Shown piece by piece: positions 50,842 through 61,352 of a DNA stretch of 64,000 nt. Both the position numbers and the translations under genes were made by a program. How positions within the stretch are numbered: the stretch's first letter is position 1; each line of letters opens with the position of its first letter. The stretch spans positions 244,064 to 308,063 of the forward strand of contig NZ_CABVPN010000004.1 of assembly GCF_902499115.1 (NCBI RefSeq). The letters are read 5' to 3'. Under the pieces are notes generated by a model, which saw nothing but the letters and a program-made list of their open reading frames with translations, was not told the origin of the DNA and searched no databases. The stretch comes from Burkholderia diffusa. Lineage in GTDB: Bacteria > Pseudomonadota > Gammaproteobacteria > Burkholderiales > Burkholderiaceae.

Positions 50842-53393
50842 GCTGTTTTCATCTCCTGGGTGGAACCGGCTTCGTTGTGTACGATGCCGAGCAATTTCGC
50901 CTGGGTGGCGGGGTCCTGTTCGAGCGCGACCGCGCTGCTTTCGTGCGCGACGTGACCGTTGACGAGCACGTATGCGCGATCGGCGATCGGCAGCACCATG
51001 TCGGCCTGGTGCTCGACGATCACGACGCTCGCGCGCTCGCGTAGCTTGACGACCGCGTCGAGCACTTCCTGCACGACGGCGGGCGCGAGCCCTTCGAACG
51101 GCTCGTCGAGCAGGATGGCCTTCGCCGGCGCCATCAGCGCGCGGGCGATCGCCACCATCTGCCGTTCGCCGCCGGACAGGTGTTCGGCACGCGCATCCTT
51201 GCGCGCCGCGAGGCGCGGGAACAGCGTGAACATTTCGTCGACGCTCGCGCCGCCCTTGCGCGCGGCGAGCCGCAGGTTCTCGGCAACCGTGAGGTTGGGG
51301 AACAGCCGGCGGCCTTCGGGCACCATCGCGAGCCCGAGGCGATTGATCTCGTGCGCGGGGCGCCCGGTGATGTCGTGGCCGTCGAACACGATGCGCCCGG
51401 CCGTGACTTCGGCGACGCCGGTCGCGGCGCGCAACGTCGTCGTCTTGCCAACGCCGTTGCGGCCGAGGATCGCGATGACTTCGCCTTCGTGGAGCGTGAG
51501 GTCGATGCCGTCGAGGATCGTGTTGCCGGTGTAACCGGCCTTCACTCCTTCGAGGCGCAGCAGCGGGCGTCGCGCCGGCGCGGCTTCTTCGTGCTGCGCG
51601 CCGCGTCGTGCGGCCAGCCGCGCATCGACCGGCCGCTCGCCCTTCGCGTGGCCGAGATAGGCTTCGACCACCTCGGGATGGCGCGCGACTTCGGCAGGCG
51701 AGCCGTCCGCGATCAGCCGGCCGCGATGGAGCACGCTGACGCGATCGGAGATCGTCAGCACGCGATCGATGTCGTGCTCGATCAGCAGTACCGCATGATG
51801 GTTGGCCAGCTCGCGGATGATCGCCGCCACGCGCACGCGATCGGCCTCGGCAAGCCCCGCGAGCGGTTCGTCGAGCAGCAGCAGGCGCGCGCGGGTCGCG
51901 AGCGACAGCGCGATTTCGAGCAGGCGCTGCTCGCCATGCGACAGGCTTTCGCAGCCGTGCGCCGCGCGATCGTCCAGCCCGACCGCCGCGAGCAGCGACC
52001 AGGTCAGCGCATTCTGTTCGCCGAGCGTGTGCGCGTCGCGCCACATGCCGAGGCGATCGTGCTGCGCGGCCTGTACGGCCACGCGTACGTTCTCGAACAC
52101 GGTGAGGTTGCGGAACACGCTGAGGATCTGGAACGAGCGGCTCATGCCGAGCCGCACGCGGCGAAACATCGCGAGCTTCGTCACGTCCCGGCCGTCGAAC
52201 GTGATCGTGCCGGCCGTCGGCGACAGCACGCCCGTCAGCATGTTGAAGAACGTGGTCTTGCCCGCGCCGTTCGGGCCGATGAAGCTGTGCAGCCGGCGCG
52301 GATGGACGTCGAGGTCGATCTGTTCGGCGGTCACGAGCGAGCCGAAATGTTTCGACAGCCCGCGCACGCTCAGCACGGGCTTGTCGGAATCGGTGTCGAT
52401 GCCGCCGGCGCGATACGGCGCGATCGTGTCGGGACGCGCGGGAATCGTGTCGCGCACGAGGGTCCAGCGCGGGCGTCGCAGCAACCGCTGCACGATGCCG
52501 TGGATACCCTCGGGCGAGAAGAACGCGAACGCGATGATGATCGGCGCGAAGATCAGCCACCAGTGCTCGGTCAGGCTGCTGAGCTTGTCCTCGAGCAGGA
52601 TGAACGCGATCGCGCCCCACAGCGGCCCGAGAAACTGGTGGACGCCGCCGAGCACAGTCATCAACAGGCTGTCGCCCGCGTGCTCCCAGCTCAGGTTGTT
52701 CGCGTATGCGCCTTGCAGCATCAGGCACAGCAGGCCGCCTGCGTAGCCGATCACGGCGGCCGAGATCACGAACGCACGCAGCTTGAGCCGATACGTGTCG
52801 TAGCCGAGACTCGCCGCGCGCTGCTCGTTGTCGCGCAACGCCTGCAGCGCCCGCCCGAACGGCGCGTGCACGAGGCGCCACAGCAGATACGCGATGGCGA
52901 TCACCGTCACGCACGCGAATACGTGGAAGCCGACGGTCGTCGGGAAAGTCGGGCGCGGCACGTTCTGCAGCCCGTTTTCGCCGCCGGTCACATCCGTCCA
53001 CTTGAATGCGATCTCGAATGCGATCTGCGAACAGGCGAGGGTGAGCAAAGAGAAGTACAGCCCGCGCCGGCGCAACACGATCGCGCCGATCAGCGCGGCC
53101 AGCACGGTCGTCACGACCACGCTGGCCGCGAGCGCGAGCAGCTCGTTGCCGAGCACGCGCAGCAGCGACACGGCGACCAGGTACGTGGCCGTGCCGAAGA
53201 ACACCGATGCGCCGAACGGCACGAGGCCCGTGTACGCGACCAGCAGGTTCACGCCCATTCCGTAGAGCGTGTAGATCGCGATCTGGGTCGCGCGCTCGAG
53301 CGGCGTGCCGGTCGCGGTGAGCGCGAGCGACACGAGGACGAGCGCGGTGGTCAGCACCGCGACAGGGTGGCGGGTCAGATAGTCGGGTTTCAC
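50838..53393 (-). CDS. Fused branched-chain-type ABC importer: LivM permease + LivG ATPase + LivF ATPase
   Basis: An 851-residue protein joining three subunits usually made separately. Residues 1-330 are a LivM-type permease with about nine or ten TM segments (YGMGVNLLVAYTGLVPFG, RAASLGYDTYRLKLRAFVIS). Residues about 345-590 are a LivG-type ATPase: Walker A GPNGAGKTT near 370, signature LSHGEQRLLE, Walker B LLLLDEPLAGL. Residues about 615-840 are a LivF-type ATPase: Walker A GRNGVGKTT near 641, signature LSGGERQMV, Walker B ILLDEPFEGLAP. It works with LivH and the binding protein. The ends overlap livH (53390-53393) and the AroE-like gene by 4 bases each, so the full operon is translationally coupled. 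Substrates of this importer class include amino acids, amides and aromatic acids. Confidence 0.93.
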   Translation of the reverse strand: MKPDYLTRHPVAVLTTALVLVSLALTATGTPLERATQIAIYTLYGMGVNLLVAYTGLVPFGASVFFGTATYLVAVSLLRVLGNELLALAASVVVTTVLAALIGAIVLRRRGLYFSLLTLACSQIAFEIAFKWTDVTGGENGLQNVPRPTFPTTVGFHVFACVTVIAIAYLLWRLVHAPFGRALQALRDNEQRAASLGYDTYRLKLRAFVISAAVIGYAGGLLCLMLQGAYANNLSWEHAGDSLLMTVLGGVHQFLGPLWGAIAFILLEDKLSSLTEHWWLIFAPIIIAFAFFSPEGIHGIVQRLLRRPRWTLVRDTIPARPDTIAPYRAGGIDTDSDKPVLSVRGLSKHFGSLVTAEQIDLDVHPRRLHSFIGPNGAGKTTFFNMLTGVLSPTAGTITFDGRDVTKLAMFRRVRLGMSRSFQILSVFRNLTVFENVRVAVQAAQHDRLGMWRDAHTLGEQNALTWSLLAAVGLDDRAAHGCESLSHGEQRLLEIALSLATRARLLLLDEPLAGLAEADRVRVAAIIRELANHHAVLLIEHDIDRVLTISDRVSVLHRGRLIADGSPAEVARHPEVVEAYLGHAKGERPVDARLAARRGAQHEEAAPARRPLLRLEGVKAGYTGNTILDGIDLTLHEGEVIAILGRNGVGKTTTLRAATGVAEVTAGRIVFDGHDITGRPAHEINRLGLAMVPEGRRLFPNLTVAENLRLAARKGGASVDEMFTLFPRLAARKDARAEHLSGGERQMVAIARALMAPAKAILLDEPFEGLAPAVVQEVLDAVVKLRERASVVIVEHQADMVLPIADRAYVLVNGHVAHESSAVALEQDPATQAKLLGIVHNEAGSTQEMKTA

Positions 53394-54259
53394 TCGAAGC
53401 GCTCCCAGCGTTCACCAAACAGCCCGCGAGGGCGGACGAGAAGGACGAGTGCCATCAGCACGTACATGGCGACTGACGAGCCCTCCGGAAAGAACTGGAC
53501 GGCCAGCGCGGTCACGATGCCGACCAGCAGGCCCGCGACCACGGCGCCGGCGAACGAGCCGAGCCCGCCGATCGTCACGATCACGAAGGCCGGCATCACG
53601 GCGGTCGTCGCCATCCCCGGCGTGACCGTGACGAGCGGCGCGGCGAGCACGCCGGCGGCGCCCGCGAGCAGTGCGCCGAGCGCGAAGGCGCCGGTCAGCA
53701 CGCGCGGCAGGTTGATGCCGAGCAGCCCGACCATTTCCGGATCGCGGCTGCCGGCGCGCAGGATCCGCCCGTACGGCGTGTAGTTCATGAACCACCACAG
53801 CACGACGAGGATCGCGACCGTCGCGGCGAGCACGAACAGCCGGTACTTCGTGATCAGCAGCGGCCCGTACACGAGGAAGCCGTTGAGCATTTCGGGCGGG
53901 CTGAACGGCAGGCCGCCCGCGCCCCACACGAGGCGCACCAGCGCGGTCAGCAGCAGCGACAGCGCGAACGTGACGATCAGGCCGAGCAGTGGCTCCTTGC
54001 CGTACAGGCGTCGGATGAACACCAGTTCGATCAGCACGCCCACCGCCGCGACGAGCACCGGCGCGAGCACGACGGCGCCCCATCCGAACTGCGTCGACAG
54101 CGCGATCGCGAAATAGGCGCCGAGCGCGAACAGTGCGCCATGCGCGAAATTCACGATGCCGAGCAGCCCGCAGATGATCGACAGTCCGATCGCGAGCAAT
54201 ACATAGAGGAATCCCAGCACCAGTCCGTTGGCGACCTGGGACAACAACATTTCAGCCAT
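53390..54259 (-). CDS. Branched-chain-type ABC transporter permease (LivH-like)
   Basis: Inner-membrane permease of 289 residues with about eight TM helices, partner of the fused LivMGF protein. Family motifs are LSQVANGLVLGFLYVLLAIGLSIICGLLGIVNFAHG at the N-terminus, RGIGINLPRVLTGAFALG-like GLLGINLPRVLTGAFALG, and VIGGLGSFAGAVVAGLLVG near the end. It overlaps the fused gene by 4 bases. The ATG at 54259 is preferred over an upstream in-frame start at 54298, which adds a basic non-family extension. It lies 138 bp after the binding-protein gene. Confidence 0.9.
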   Translation of the reverse strand: MAEMLLSQVANGLVLGFLYVLLAIGLSIICGLLGIVNFAHGALFALGAYFAIALSTQFGWGAVVLAPVLVAAVGVLIELVFIRRLYGKEPLLGLIVTFALSLLLTALVRLVWGAGGLPFSPPEMLNGFLVYGPLLITKYRLFVLAATVAILVVLWWFMNYTPYGRILRAGSRDPEMVGLLGINLPRVLTGAFALGALLAGAAGVLAAPLVTVTPGMATTAVMPAFVIVTIGGLGSFAGAVVAGLLVGIVTALAVQFFPEGSSVAMYVLMALVLLVRPRGLFGERWERFE

Positions 54260-54397
54260 GCCCTTACTCCAGAGTGCGGCCCGCCGCCGCCGCGCCACGC
54301 CCCGTGGTGACGGGCGAGCGGCGGGCCGCGACGCGCGCGGGATACGCTTGGGGCCGTGTCGATTCGGGCGCCGCCGCCGCAGCGGCGGCGCGCGGGC

Positions 54398-55696
54398 TCA
54401 GCGCGCGGCCATCCGGCAGCCGATCTCCTGGCGCGTGCCGAACAGGCGGTCGAGCTCGGCGGGGTTCTGCGGCACGACGGAGATCGGGTCGAGCCAGTCC
54501 CATTTGTCCGCGATCCGGTCCTTCACCTTGAACACGCTCCAGCGCCGCAGGAGCTGGTGGTCCCACGGGCGGAAATTCGCGGGGCCGCTGCCGTCGGTGA
54601 GCTGAATGGTTTCCAGGCTCTGCACGATGTCCGCTCCGGACGTGCTCTTCGCGTGGTTGATCGCCTGCAGCAGCGCGCGCGCCGTGAACCAGCCGATCCA
54701 GGCCTTGTCGGCCGGCGGCTTGCCGTACTTCGCCGTGTACTTCCTGACGAACGCGACTTCTTCCGGCGAATGGCCCGGCGAGCTGAAATGCCACGGCTTG
54801 CCGTAGTAGCCGGTCGCCGCATCGGCGTTGATCGACCACAGATCCGAGTCGCCGATGATCGGGCACGCCACCGGGATCCGGCCTTTCATGCCCATTTCCG
54901 CGTATTGCTTCAGGAACGTCGACAGGTCGCCGCCCGGCAGGCCGAGCAGCACGACGTCGGGTTTCGACTGGCGGATCTTCAGGATGAACGAGCTGAAATC
55001 GGTGGTGTTGAGCGGCGTGACGTCGGCGCCGGTGATCGAGCCGCCCGACTGCTTCAGCAAGTCCGACATCGCCCGCTGGATGTCCTGCCCGTACGCATAG
55101 TTCGCGACGAGGAAGTGCCATTTCTTGCCGATCGCGAGCAGCGACGGCGCGAGCGCGCGGCACGCGACGGGCGTCGGGCTCAGCACGCGGAACGTGTACG
55201 GGTTGCAGCTGCTGCCGGTGAGCTCGCGCGCCGCGGCGTTCGGTGCGATGTAGGGCGTCTTGGTGCGCCACGCGACCGACGACATCGCCAGCGACGTGCC
55301 GCTGTTCGTGCCGCCGATCACCGCTATCGCCTTGTCCTGCTCGACGAGCTTCTGCATGTTCTGCTGCGCCGACTGCGGATTCGGTTCGTCGTACCAGACG
55401 AGATCGACGCGCCGGCCGCGCGCCTGGTTGCCCGCGTCGTCGAGCGCGAGCTTGACGCCGTTCGCGATCACCTCGCCCTGTTCGGTCCACACGCCCTGCT
55501 TGGCCATCAGCAGGCCCAGCTTCAGCGGCTGCTCGCCCTGCGCGCGCACGATCGCCGGCGCGGCGAGCGCCGCCGCACCGCCCGCGAGCGCCTTGCCCGC
55601 GGTGACGAGCCACGCGCGGCGCGACAACGCCGGGCTGTCGGGCGCGTCCGCCGGGTGGCTGGAAAGGGTGTCGTTCTGCTCGTGCTGGTCAGTCAT
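54398..55696 (-). CDS. ABC transporter substrate-binding protein, Tat-exported
   Basis: Periplasmic binding protein of 432 residues, first gene of the importer operon. It carries a twin-arginine signal (SRRAWLVTAGKALAGG, cleaved near IVRA-QG at about residue 53) and a Peripla_BP_6-type (LivK/AmiC-like) body with LKLGLLMAKQGVWTEQG, AVIGGTNSGTSLAM and PDVVLLGLPGGDLSTFLKQ. Tat export suggests it folds or binds ligand before export. A clear AGGAGG precedes the ATG at 55696. It is divergent from the Gfo/Idh gene, and an island operator (55796-55810) lies between them. The ligand is unknown; subfamily members often bind aromatic or alicyclic acids as well as amino acids. Confidence 0.9.
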   Translation of the reverse strand: MTDQHEQNDTLSSHPADAPDSPALSRRAWLVTAGKALAGGAAALAAPAIVRAQGEQPLKLGLLMAKQGVWTEQGEVIANGVKLALDDAGNQARGRRVDLVWYDEPNPQSAQQNMQKLVEQDKAIAVIGGTNSGTSLAMSSVAWRTKTPYIAPNAAARELTGSSCNPYTFRVLSPTPVACRALAPSLLAIGKKWHFLVANYAYGQDIQRAMSDLLKQSGGSITGADVTPLNTTDFSSFILKIRQSKPDVVLLGLPGGDLSTFLKQYAEMGMKGRIPVACPIIGDSDLWSINADAATGYYGKPWHFSSPGHSPEEVAFVRKYTAKYGKPPADKAWIGWFTARALLQAINHAKSTSGADIVQSLETIQLTDGSGPANFRPWDHQLLRRWSVFKVKDRIADKWDWLDPISVVPQNPAELDRLFGTRQEIGCRMAAR

Positions 55697-55795
55697 GTGT
55701 CTGGCCTCCTGTTTCTTGGTCAAGGTCGATTCCGCGCGGTCCTTGGGCAGGCCGCGCGACACGTGTCGAATTTTTTCGTGAATTCTGGTTTGAAG

Positions 55796-55810
55796 TGGAA
55801 TAGCATTCAA
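55796..55810. promoter_or_regulatory. Island operator between the importer operon and the Gfo/Idh gene
   Basis: TGGAATAGCATTCAA, a TGGAAT-N3-ATTCCA palindrome with one mismatch in the right arm. It lies 100 bases upstream of the binding-protein ATG and 102 bases upstream of the divergent oxidoreductase ATG. Confidence 0.6.
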
Positions 55811-55911
55811 CAATCAAAGGAGATTTCAATAAATCGGGGTATTCACCCGGTCGGTCCGGAATGCGAACGACACGACGCGATGCGGACGCCCCGAACAACG
55901 GAGATGAAGCG

Positions 55912-56958
55912 ATGGCAAGAAGACGGCTGGCAGTGATCGGTGCGGGCGCAATCGGGCGGATGCACGTGGAGCGCGCGCGCATGCACGCGCAGGTGGAAGT
56001 GGTGGCGATCGCCGATCCATCGCCGGCGGCCGAACAGTTCGCGCGTGCCGAGGGGGTACGCGGGTTCGCCGATTACGCGACGATGCTCGACGCGGTGCGC
56101 CCGGACGGCGCGATCGTCGCGACGCCGAATGCGACACATGTGGAGGTCGGCCTTGCGTGCATCGCGCGCGGCGTGCCGGCGTTGATCGAGAAGCCGGTAT
56201 CGGACAGCGTCGCGGCGGCAGCCGAGCTGGGACGCGCCGCACGCGAAGCCGGCGTGCCGCTGTTGGTCGGCCACCATCGCCGCCACAATCCGATCCTGCG
56301 GCGCGCGCGAGAGATCGTGCAGTCGGGGCGGCTCGGCAAGCCGGTCGCGGCCAATGCGCTCGCGACCTTCTACAAACCCGACGCGTATTTCGAGGTCGAG
56401 TGGCGCCGTCGCGCGGGCGGCGGCCCCGTGCTGATCAACCTGATTCACGACATCGACATCATGCGGTTCCTGCTTGGCGAGATCGTCGAGGTGCAGGCCC
56501 AGGCGTCCAATCGCGTGCGCGGCTTCGACGTGGAAGACACGGCCGCCGTGCTCCTTCGCTTCGACAGCGGCGCGCTCGGCACGCTGGCCGTGTCCGATTG
56601 CGCGGCGTCACCCTGGAACTGGGATCTCGCGGCGGGCGAGGCCTCGCACTATCCACGGCAGCAGGTGAACACGCATTTCCTCATCGGCACGGATGCCTCG
56701 CTCACGCTGCCGCAACTCGATCTGTGGGAATACCGCAGCGGGAAGGGCTGGCACGATCCGTTGACGGTCGAGCGCTGCACGCCGCATGGCGCCGATCCGT
56801 ATCACGAGCAGTTGCGCCACTTCGCGGCGGTGATCGCGGGCGACGAGGCGCCGCTTTGTTCGGCCGACGACGCCGCGCGCACGCTCGCGGCGACGCTCGC
56901 CGTGCATCGTGCGGCCGCGACGCGCACGGGCGTTGTGCCCGCGGACGTCGCGGCATAG
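55912..56958 (+). CDS. Gfo/Idh/MocA family oxidoreductase
   Basis: NAD(P)-dependent dehydrogenase of 348 residues. The Rossmann domain starts at MARRRLAVIGAGAIGRMHVE, and EKPVSDS carries the conserved Lys; the C-terminal domain contains LINLIHDIDIMRFLLGE with the catalytic Asp/His pair. The family oxidises or reduces ring or sugar hydroxyls (inositol, glucose-fructose and similar). It faces the divergent importer operon across a 215-bp region with an island operator, so it is probably coregulated. GGAG nine bases before ATG 55912 supports the start. It is convergent with the SDR epimerase gene. Confidence 0.9.
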   Translation: MARRRLAVIGAGAIGRMHVERARMHAQVEVVAIADPSPAAEQFARAEGVRGFADYATMLDAVRPDGAIVATPNATHVEVGLACIARGVPALIEKPVSDSVAAAAELGRAAREAGVPLLVGHHRRHNPILRRAREIVQSGRLGKPVAANALATFYKPDAYFEVEWRRRAGGGPVLINLIHDIDIMRFLLGEIVEVQAQASNRVRGFDVEDTAAVLLRFDSGALGTLAVSDCAASPWNWDLAAGEASHYPRQQVNTHFLIGTDASLTLPQLDLWEYRSGKGWHDPLTVERCTPHGADPYHEQLRHFAAVIAGDEAPLCSADDAARTLAATLAVHRAAATRTGVVPADVAA

Positions 56959-56978
56959 CCGCGGGGGCGTGCGCCGGC

Positions 56979-57875
<897 letters not shown>

Positions 57876-57920
57876 TGCGCTGCCTCCCTTTCGTTAAAGT
57901 CTTTGCTAAACCCGATTTAG

Positions 57921-57953
57921 TGGAATAGTATTCCATTTCGAAAGAATATTCCA
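57921..57953. promoter_or_regulatory. Island operators between the epimerase and flavoprotein 2 operons
   Basis: TGGAATAGTATTCCA (57921-57935) is identical to the first site upstream of flavoprotein 1. A second half-site is seen on the minus strand at 57953-57943 (TGGAATATTCT), with a degenerate partner arm. They serve two divergent units. Confidence 0.7.
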
Positions 57954-58010
57954 CATACGTCGCGATCGGGTCGCATCCGGCGTTGGAGACACTGAACGGG
58001 CAGATTGAAC

Positions 58011-59756
58011 ATGAAGCGTGAACCGATACTCGATTGCGACGTGCTGGTACTGGGCTCCGGTGCGGGCGGCCTCGCAGCGGCGGTCACGGCGGCGGCGCAG
58101 GGCCTGCGCGTGATCGTCGCCGAGAAGGAGGCCGTGTTTGGCGGCACGACCGCGTGGTCGGGCGGATGGATGTGGATTCCACGCAATCCGCTCGCGGCGC
58201 GGGCCGGCATTCGCGAGGACATCGAGGTGCCGCGCACGTATCTGAAAAACGAACTGGGCGCGCAGTTCGATGCGGCGAAGGCCGATGCGCTGCTTGAACG
58301 CGGCCCGGAGATGGTCGAATTCTTCGAGCGGAACACGGCCGTGCGCTTCGTCGACGGCAACCGCATTCCCGATTTCCACACCACGCCGGGTGCCGGCACG
58401 GGCGGGCGCTCGGTCTGCGCGATGCCGTTCGACGGTCGCGAGCTGGGCCCGCTGATTGACCGGTTGCGCGAGCCGCTGTCGGTGACGACGCTCAAGGGGA
58501 TGGCGCTCGCGTCCGGCCAGGATCTCGCGCATTTCTATCGCGCCACGCGCTCGCTGAAGTCGGCGCTGCATGTCGGCCGCCGGCTGGCCGCGTTCGGGTG
58601 GCACAAGTTGCGCTACGGGCGCTCGATGCATCTGGTGAACGGCAATGCGCTCGTCGCGCGCCTGCTGAAATCGGCGGCCGATCGCGGGGTCGACCTGCGC
58701 ACGAACGCGAAGGCGATCGGCCTGGTGCGCGACGACGCACGCGTGACCGGCGCACGCGTGGCGATCGACGGCATCGTGCACGAGGTGCGCGCGGCGCGCG
58801 GCGTCGTGCTGGCTTGCGGCGGTTTCCCGCACGATCAGGCGCGGCGCGCGCAGACGTTCGCCTATACGCCGTCGGGCCGCGAACACTGGTCGGCGGCGCC
58901 GCGTTGCAATACCGGCGACGGGATCCGGCTCGGCGAATCGATCGGCGCGCATTTCGACCGGTCGCTCGATGCGCCGGCCGCATGGGCGCCCGTCTCGCTG
59001 GTGCCGCAGCCGGGCGGCGATGCAGTCGCGTTTCCGCATCTGATCGAGCGCGCGAAGCCGGGCGCGATCGCGGTGACGTGCGCGGGCAAGCGCTTCGTGA
59101 ACGAGGCGTCGTCGTATCACGACTTCATTTCCGCGCTGCTCGACACGACGCCGGCCGGTGAAGAAGTGTGCGCGTGGCTCGTTTGCGACCATCGCTTTCA
59201 GCGGCGCTACGGGCTCGGTTTCTCGAAGCCGTTTCCGTTCCCGACCGGCCCGTACCGGCGCTCCGGCTATCTCAAGCGCGGCGCGACGCTCGATGCGCTC
59301 GCGCGCGAATGCGGAATCGACGCAGCCTCGCTGGCGGACACGGTATCGGCCTACAACCAGTACGCGAAGCAAGGCTGCGATCCGGCGTTTCACAAGGGCT
59401 CGACACCGTACAACCGCGTGCAGGGCGACGCCGACCGGCAGCCGAACCCGTGTCTCGCGCCGATCGAAGCGGGGCCGTTCTATGCGGTGAAGCTGTTGCC
59501 CGGCAGCCTTGGCACGTTCGCGGGCCTGGCCACCGATCGCGATGCACGCGCGCTCGACTCAGCCGGCCGCGCCATCGCCGGCCTCTACGCGGTCGGCAAC
59601 GATTCGGCCAGCATGATGGGCGGCTGCTATCCCAGCGGCGGCATCACACTCGGTCCGGCGATGACGTTCGGTTATCTCGCCGGCCTTTCTCTCGCCGACG
59701 CCGCGCCCGAACCCGCGCGTGCCGGCATCGATTCATCCTCGAGGACAATGCAATGA
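58011..59756 (+). CDS. KstD-like FAD-dependent dehydrogenase (second paralogue)
   Basis: Flavoprotein of 581 residues homologous to the one at 47.9-49.7 kb. FAD motif DVLVLGSGAGGLAAAV and EKEAVFGGTTAWSGG, C-terminal FAD segment GLYAVGNDSASMMGGCYPSGGITLGPAMTFGY. Shared internal blocks include SSYHDFISALLD and KGSTPYNRVQGDADRQPNPC. It should act as a ring-ketone dehydrogenase like KstD or 4-oxocyclohexanecarboxylate desaturase. It is the first gene of the plus-strand operon; the next gene starts within its stop codon (59753-59756). ATG 58011 is chosen over TTG 58005; neither has a strong ribosome-binding site. Confidence 0.9.
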   Translation: MKREPILDCDVLVLGSGAGGLAAAVTAAAQGLRVIVAEKEAVFGGTTAWSGGWMWIPRNPLAARAGIREDIEVPRTYLKNELGAQFDAAKADALLERGPEMVEFFERNTAVRFVDGNRIPDFHTTPGAGTGGRSVCAMPFDGRELGPLIDRLREPLSVTTLKGMALASGQDLAHFYRATRSLKSALHVGRRLAAFGWHKLRYGRSMHLVNGNALVARLLKSAADRGVDLRTNAKAIGLVRDDARVTGARVAIDGIVHEVRAARGVVLACGGFPHDQARRAQTFAYTPSGREHWSAAPRCNTGDGIRLGESIGAHFDRSLDAPAAWAPVSLVPQPGGDAVAFPHLIERAKPGAIAVTCAGKRFVNEASSYHDFISALLDTTPAGEEVCAWLVCDHRFQRRYGLGFSKPFPFPTGPYRRSGYLKRGATLDALARECGIDAASLADTVSAYNQYAKQGCDPAFHKGSTPYNRVQGDADRQPNPCLAPIEAGPFYAVKLLPGSLGTFAGLATDRDARALDSAGRAIAGLYAVGNDSASMMGGCYPSGGITLGPAMTFGYLAGLSLADAAPEPARAGIDSSSRTMQ

Positions 59757-60364
59757 CACTGTATGACGTAGTGACGCTCACGGTGAAGATCGGCGCGAAC
59801 GCGCAGGTCTTCGAAGGGATTCAGGCCAGCGGCGATCCGCAGGGCGGCAAGCTGCTCGGCGCGTGGTATTCGGACATCGGCACGCTCGGCCAGGTGCTGG
59901 TGCTGCGCGGCTATGAATCGGAGGCCGCGCTCGTCGGCGAGCGCAAGCGGATGCTGCTCGAAGGCAACCCGTTCGGCTGCGGCGAATCCATCATCGACGT
60001 GAAGACGGCCAGCTATGCGCTGTTCCCGTTCCTGCCGCCGATCGAACCGGCCGTGCACGGCGGCATCTACGAGATGCGCGTGTACGGCACGAAGCTCGGC
60101 AGCCTGCAGCACACGATCGATGTGTGGGAACAGGCGGTGCCGGAGCGCACCCGGCGCTCGCCGCTGGTCGGCGCGATGTATGCGCTCGACGGCGATACGC
60201 CGCGCTTCCTGAACATCTGGCCGTATGCGAGCGTGGACGAGCGTTCGCGCATTCGCGCCGAGGCGGTCAAGGACGGCATCTGGCCGCCGAAGGGCGGCCC
60301 GGCCCATCTCACGACCATGGAGTCGACGATCTGCGTGCCCGCGCCGTTCTCGCCGTTGCGCTGA
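59753..60364 (+). CDS. NIPSNAP family protein
   Basis: A 203-residue protein with two NIPSNAP/ABM-type ferredoxin-like halves (about 1-100 and 105-203). The second half begins GGIYEMRVYGTKLGSLQHTI, a clear NIPSNAP pattern, and has FLNIWPYASVDERSRIRAEA. Functions in bacteria are mostly unknown; several occur in catabolic operons. It is coupled to flavoprotein 2 by an ATGA overlap and precedes the TIM-barrel gene by 39 bp. It may help handle a reactive ketone or quinone intermediate, which is speculation. Confidence 0.88.
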   Translation: MTLYDVVTLTVKIGANAQVFEGIQASGDPQGGKLLGAWYSDIGTLGQVLVLRGYESEAALVGERKRMLLEGNPFGCGESIIDVKTASYALFPFLPPIEPAVHGGIYEMRVYGTKLGSLQHTIDVWEQAVPERTRRSPLVGAMYALDGDTPRFLNIWPYASVDERSRIRAEAVKDGIWPPKGGPAHLTTMESTICVPAPFSPLR

Positions 60365-60403
60365 ACCTGCCCCGTGTTACGCCATGACGCTCAAGGAGAC
60401 GAT

Positions 60404-61237
60404 ATGACCCAGCCTCAATCCCGCGCGCTGTCGCTGTCGGCGCTGACCGTGCTCGAACTGAGTCCGCCGCGGATGGTGCAATGCGCCGTCGACGCGGGCT
60501 ACGACTACGTCGGCCTGCGACTGCTGCCGGCCACCGACACCGAGGTTCGCCACGAGATCATCGGCGATACGCGGCTCAAGCGCGAAACGCTCGCGGTCCT
60601 GCGCGATACCGGCATGCGCGTGCTCGACGTCGAGATCGTGCGGCTGAAGCCCGATACCGACGTGACGCACTACCTGCCGATGCTCGAAACGGCGGCGGAA
60701 CTCGGCGCGCGCTACGTCCTCGTGGCCGGCAACGATCCCGACGAAGCGCGCACCATCGACCGGCTCGGCCGGCTGTGCGACCTGGCCGCGCCGCTCGGCC
60801 TGTTGCCGTCGCTGGAGCCGATGCCGTGGACCGACGTGAAGGACATCGGCGCCGGGGCGCGCATCGTCGACGCGTGCGGCCGGCGCAACACCGGGCTGAT
60901 CGTCGACCCGATCCACTTCGATCGTGCTGGTTCGTCGCCCGACGCGTTGCGGGCGTTGCCGCACGCGTACTTCGGCTACGTGCAGTTCTGCGATGCGCCG
61001 GCCGAGCGGCCGACCGACGTCGATACGCTGCTGTTCCAGGCACGCTGCGCGCGGATGGTGCCGGGCGAGGGCGGGCTCGATCTCGCGGGCATCCTGCGCG
61101 CGCTGCCCGCTCACTTGCCAGTGAGCGTCGAGGTGCCGAACGAAGCGTGGGCGAAGACGACGCCGGCCGTCGAGCGGGCGCGCCGCTTGCGCGAGGCCAC
61201 CGTTGCCGTGATCGACGCGGCGGCCGTGCCGGCCTGA
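60404..61237 (+). CDS. Sugar phosphate isomerase/epimerase-family TIM barrel (possible dehydroshikimate dehydratase type)
   Basis: A 277-residue xylose isomerase-like TIM barrel. Metal-ligand regions are visible: ARYVLVAGNDPDEA, LPSLEPMPWTDVKD with Glu, IVDPIHFDRAG with Asp and His, and SVEVPNEAW with Glu near the end. The fold covers isomerases, epimerases, endonuclease IV and AsbF/QuiC-type 3-dehydroshikimate dehydratases. With an AroE-like dehydrogenase in the island, a dehydratase role is possible but unproven. AAGGAG precedes the ATG at 60404. It is third in the flavoprotein 2 operon. Confidence 0.86.
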   Translation: MTQPQSRALSLSALTVLELSPPRMVQCAVDAGYDYVGLRLLPATDTEVRHEIIGDTRLKRETLAVLRDTGMRVLDVEIVRLKPDTDVTHYLPMLETAAELGARYVLVAGNDPDEARTIDRLGRLCDLAAPLGLLPSLEPMPWTDVKDIGAGARIVDACGRRNTGLIVDPIHFDRAGSSPDALRALPHAYFGYVQFCDAPAERPTDVDTLLFQARCARMVPGEGGLDLAGILRALPAHLPVSVEVPNEAWAKTTPAVERARRLREATVAVIDAAAVPA

Positions 61238-61352
61238 GCACACGCCGGCCGCCTTCGCGACCCAACGGGCCCGATCGGCGCCAGGCATCGTGCCGGCGCG
61301 CGGATCGGGCATTCGACACGACGACAAGAACAACATTTCCGGAGACATCAGC

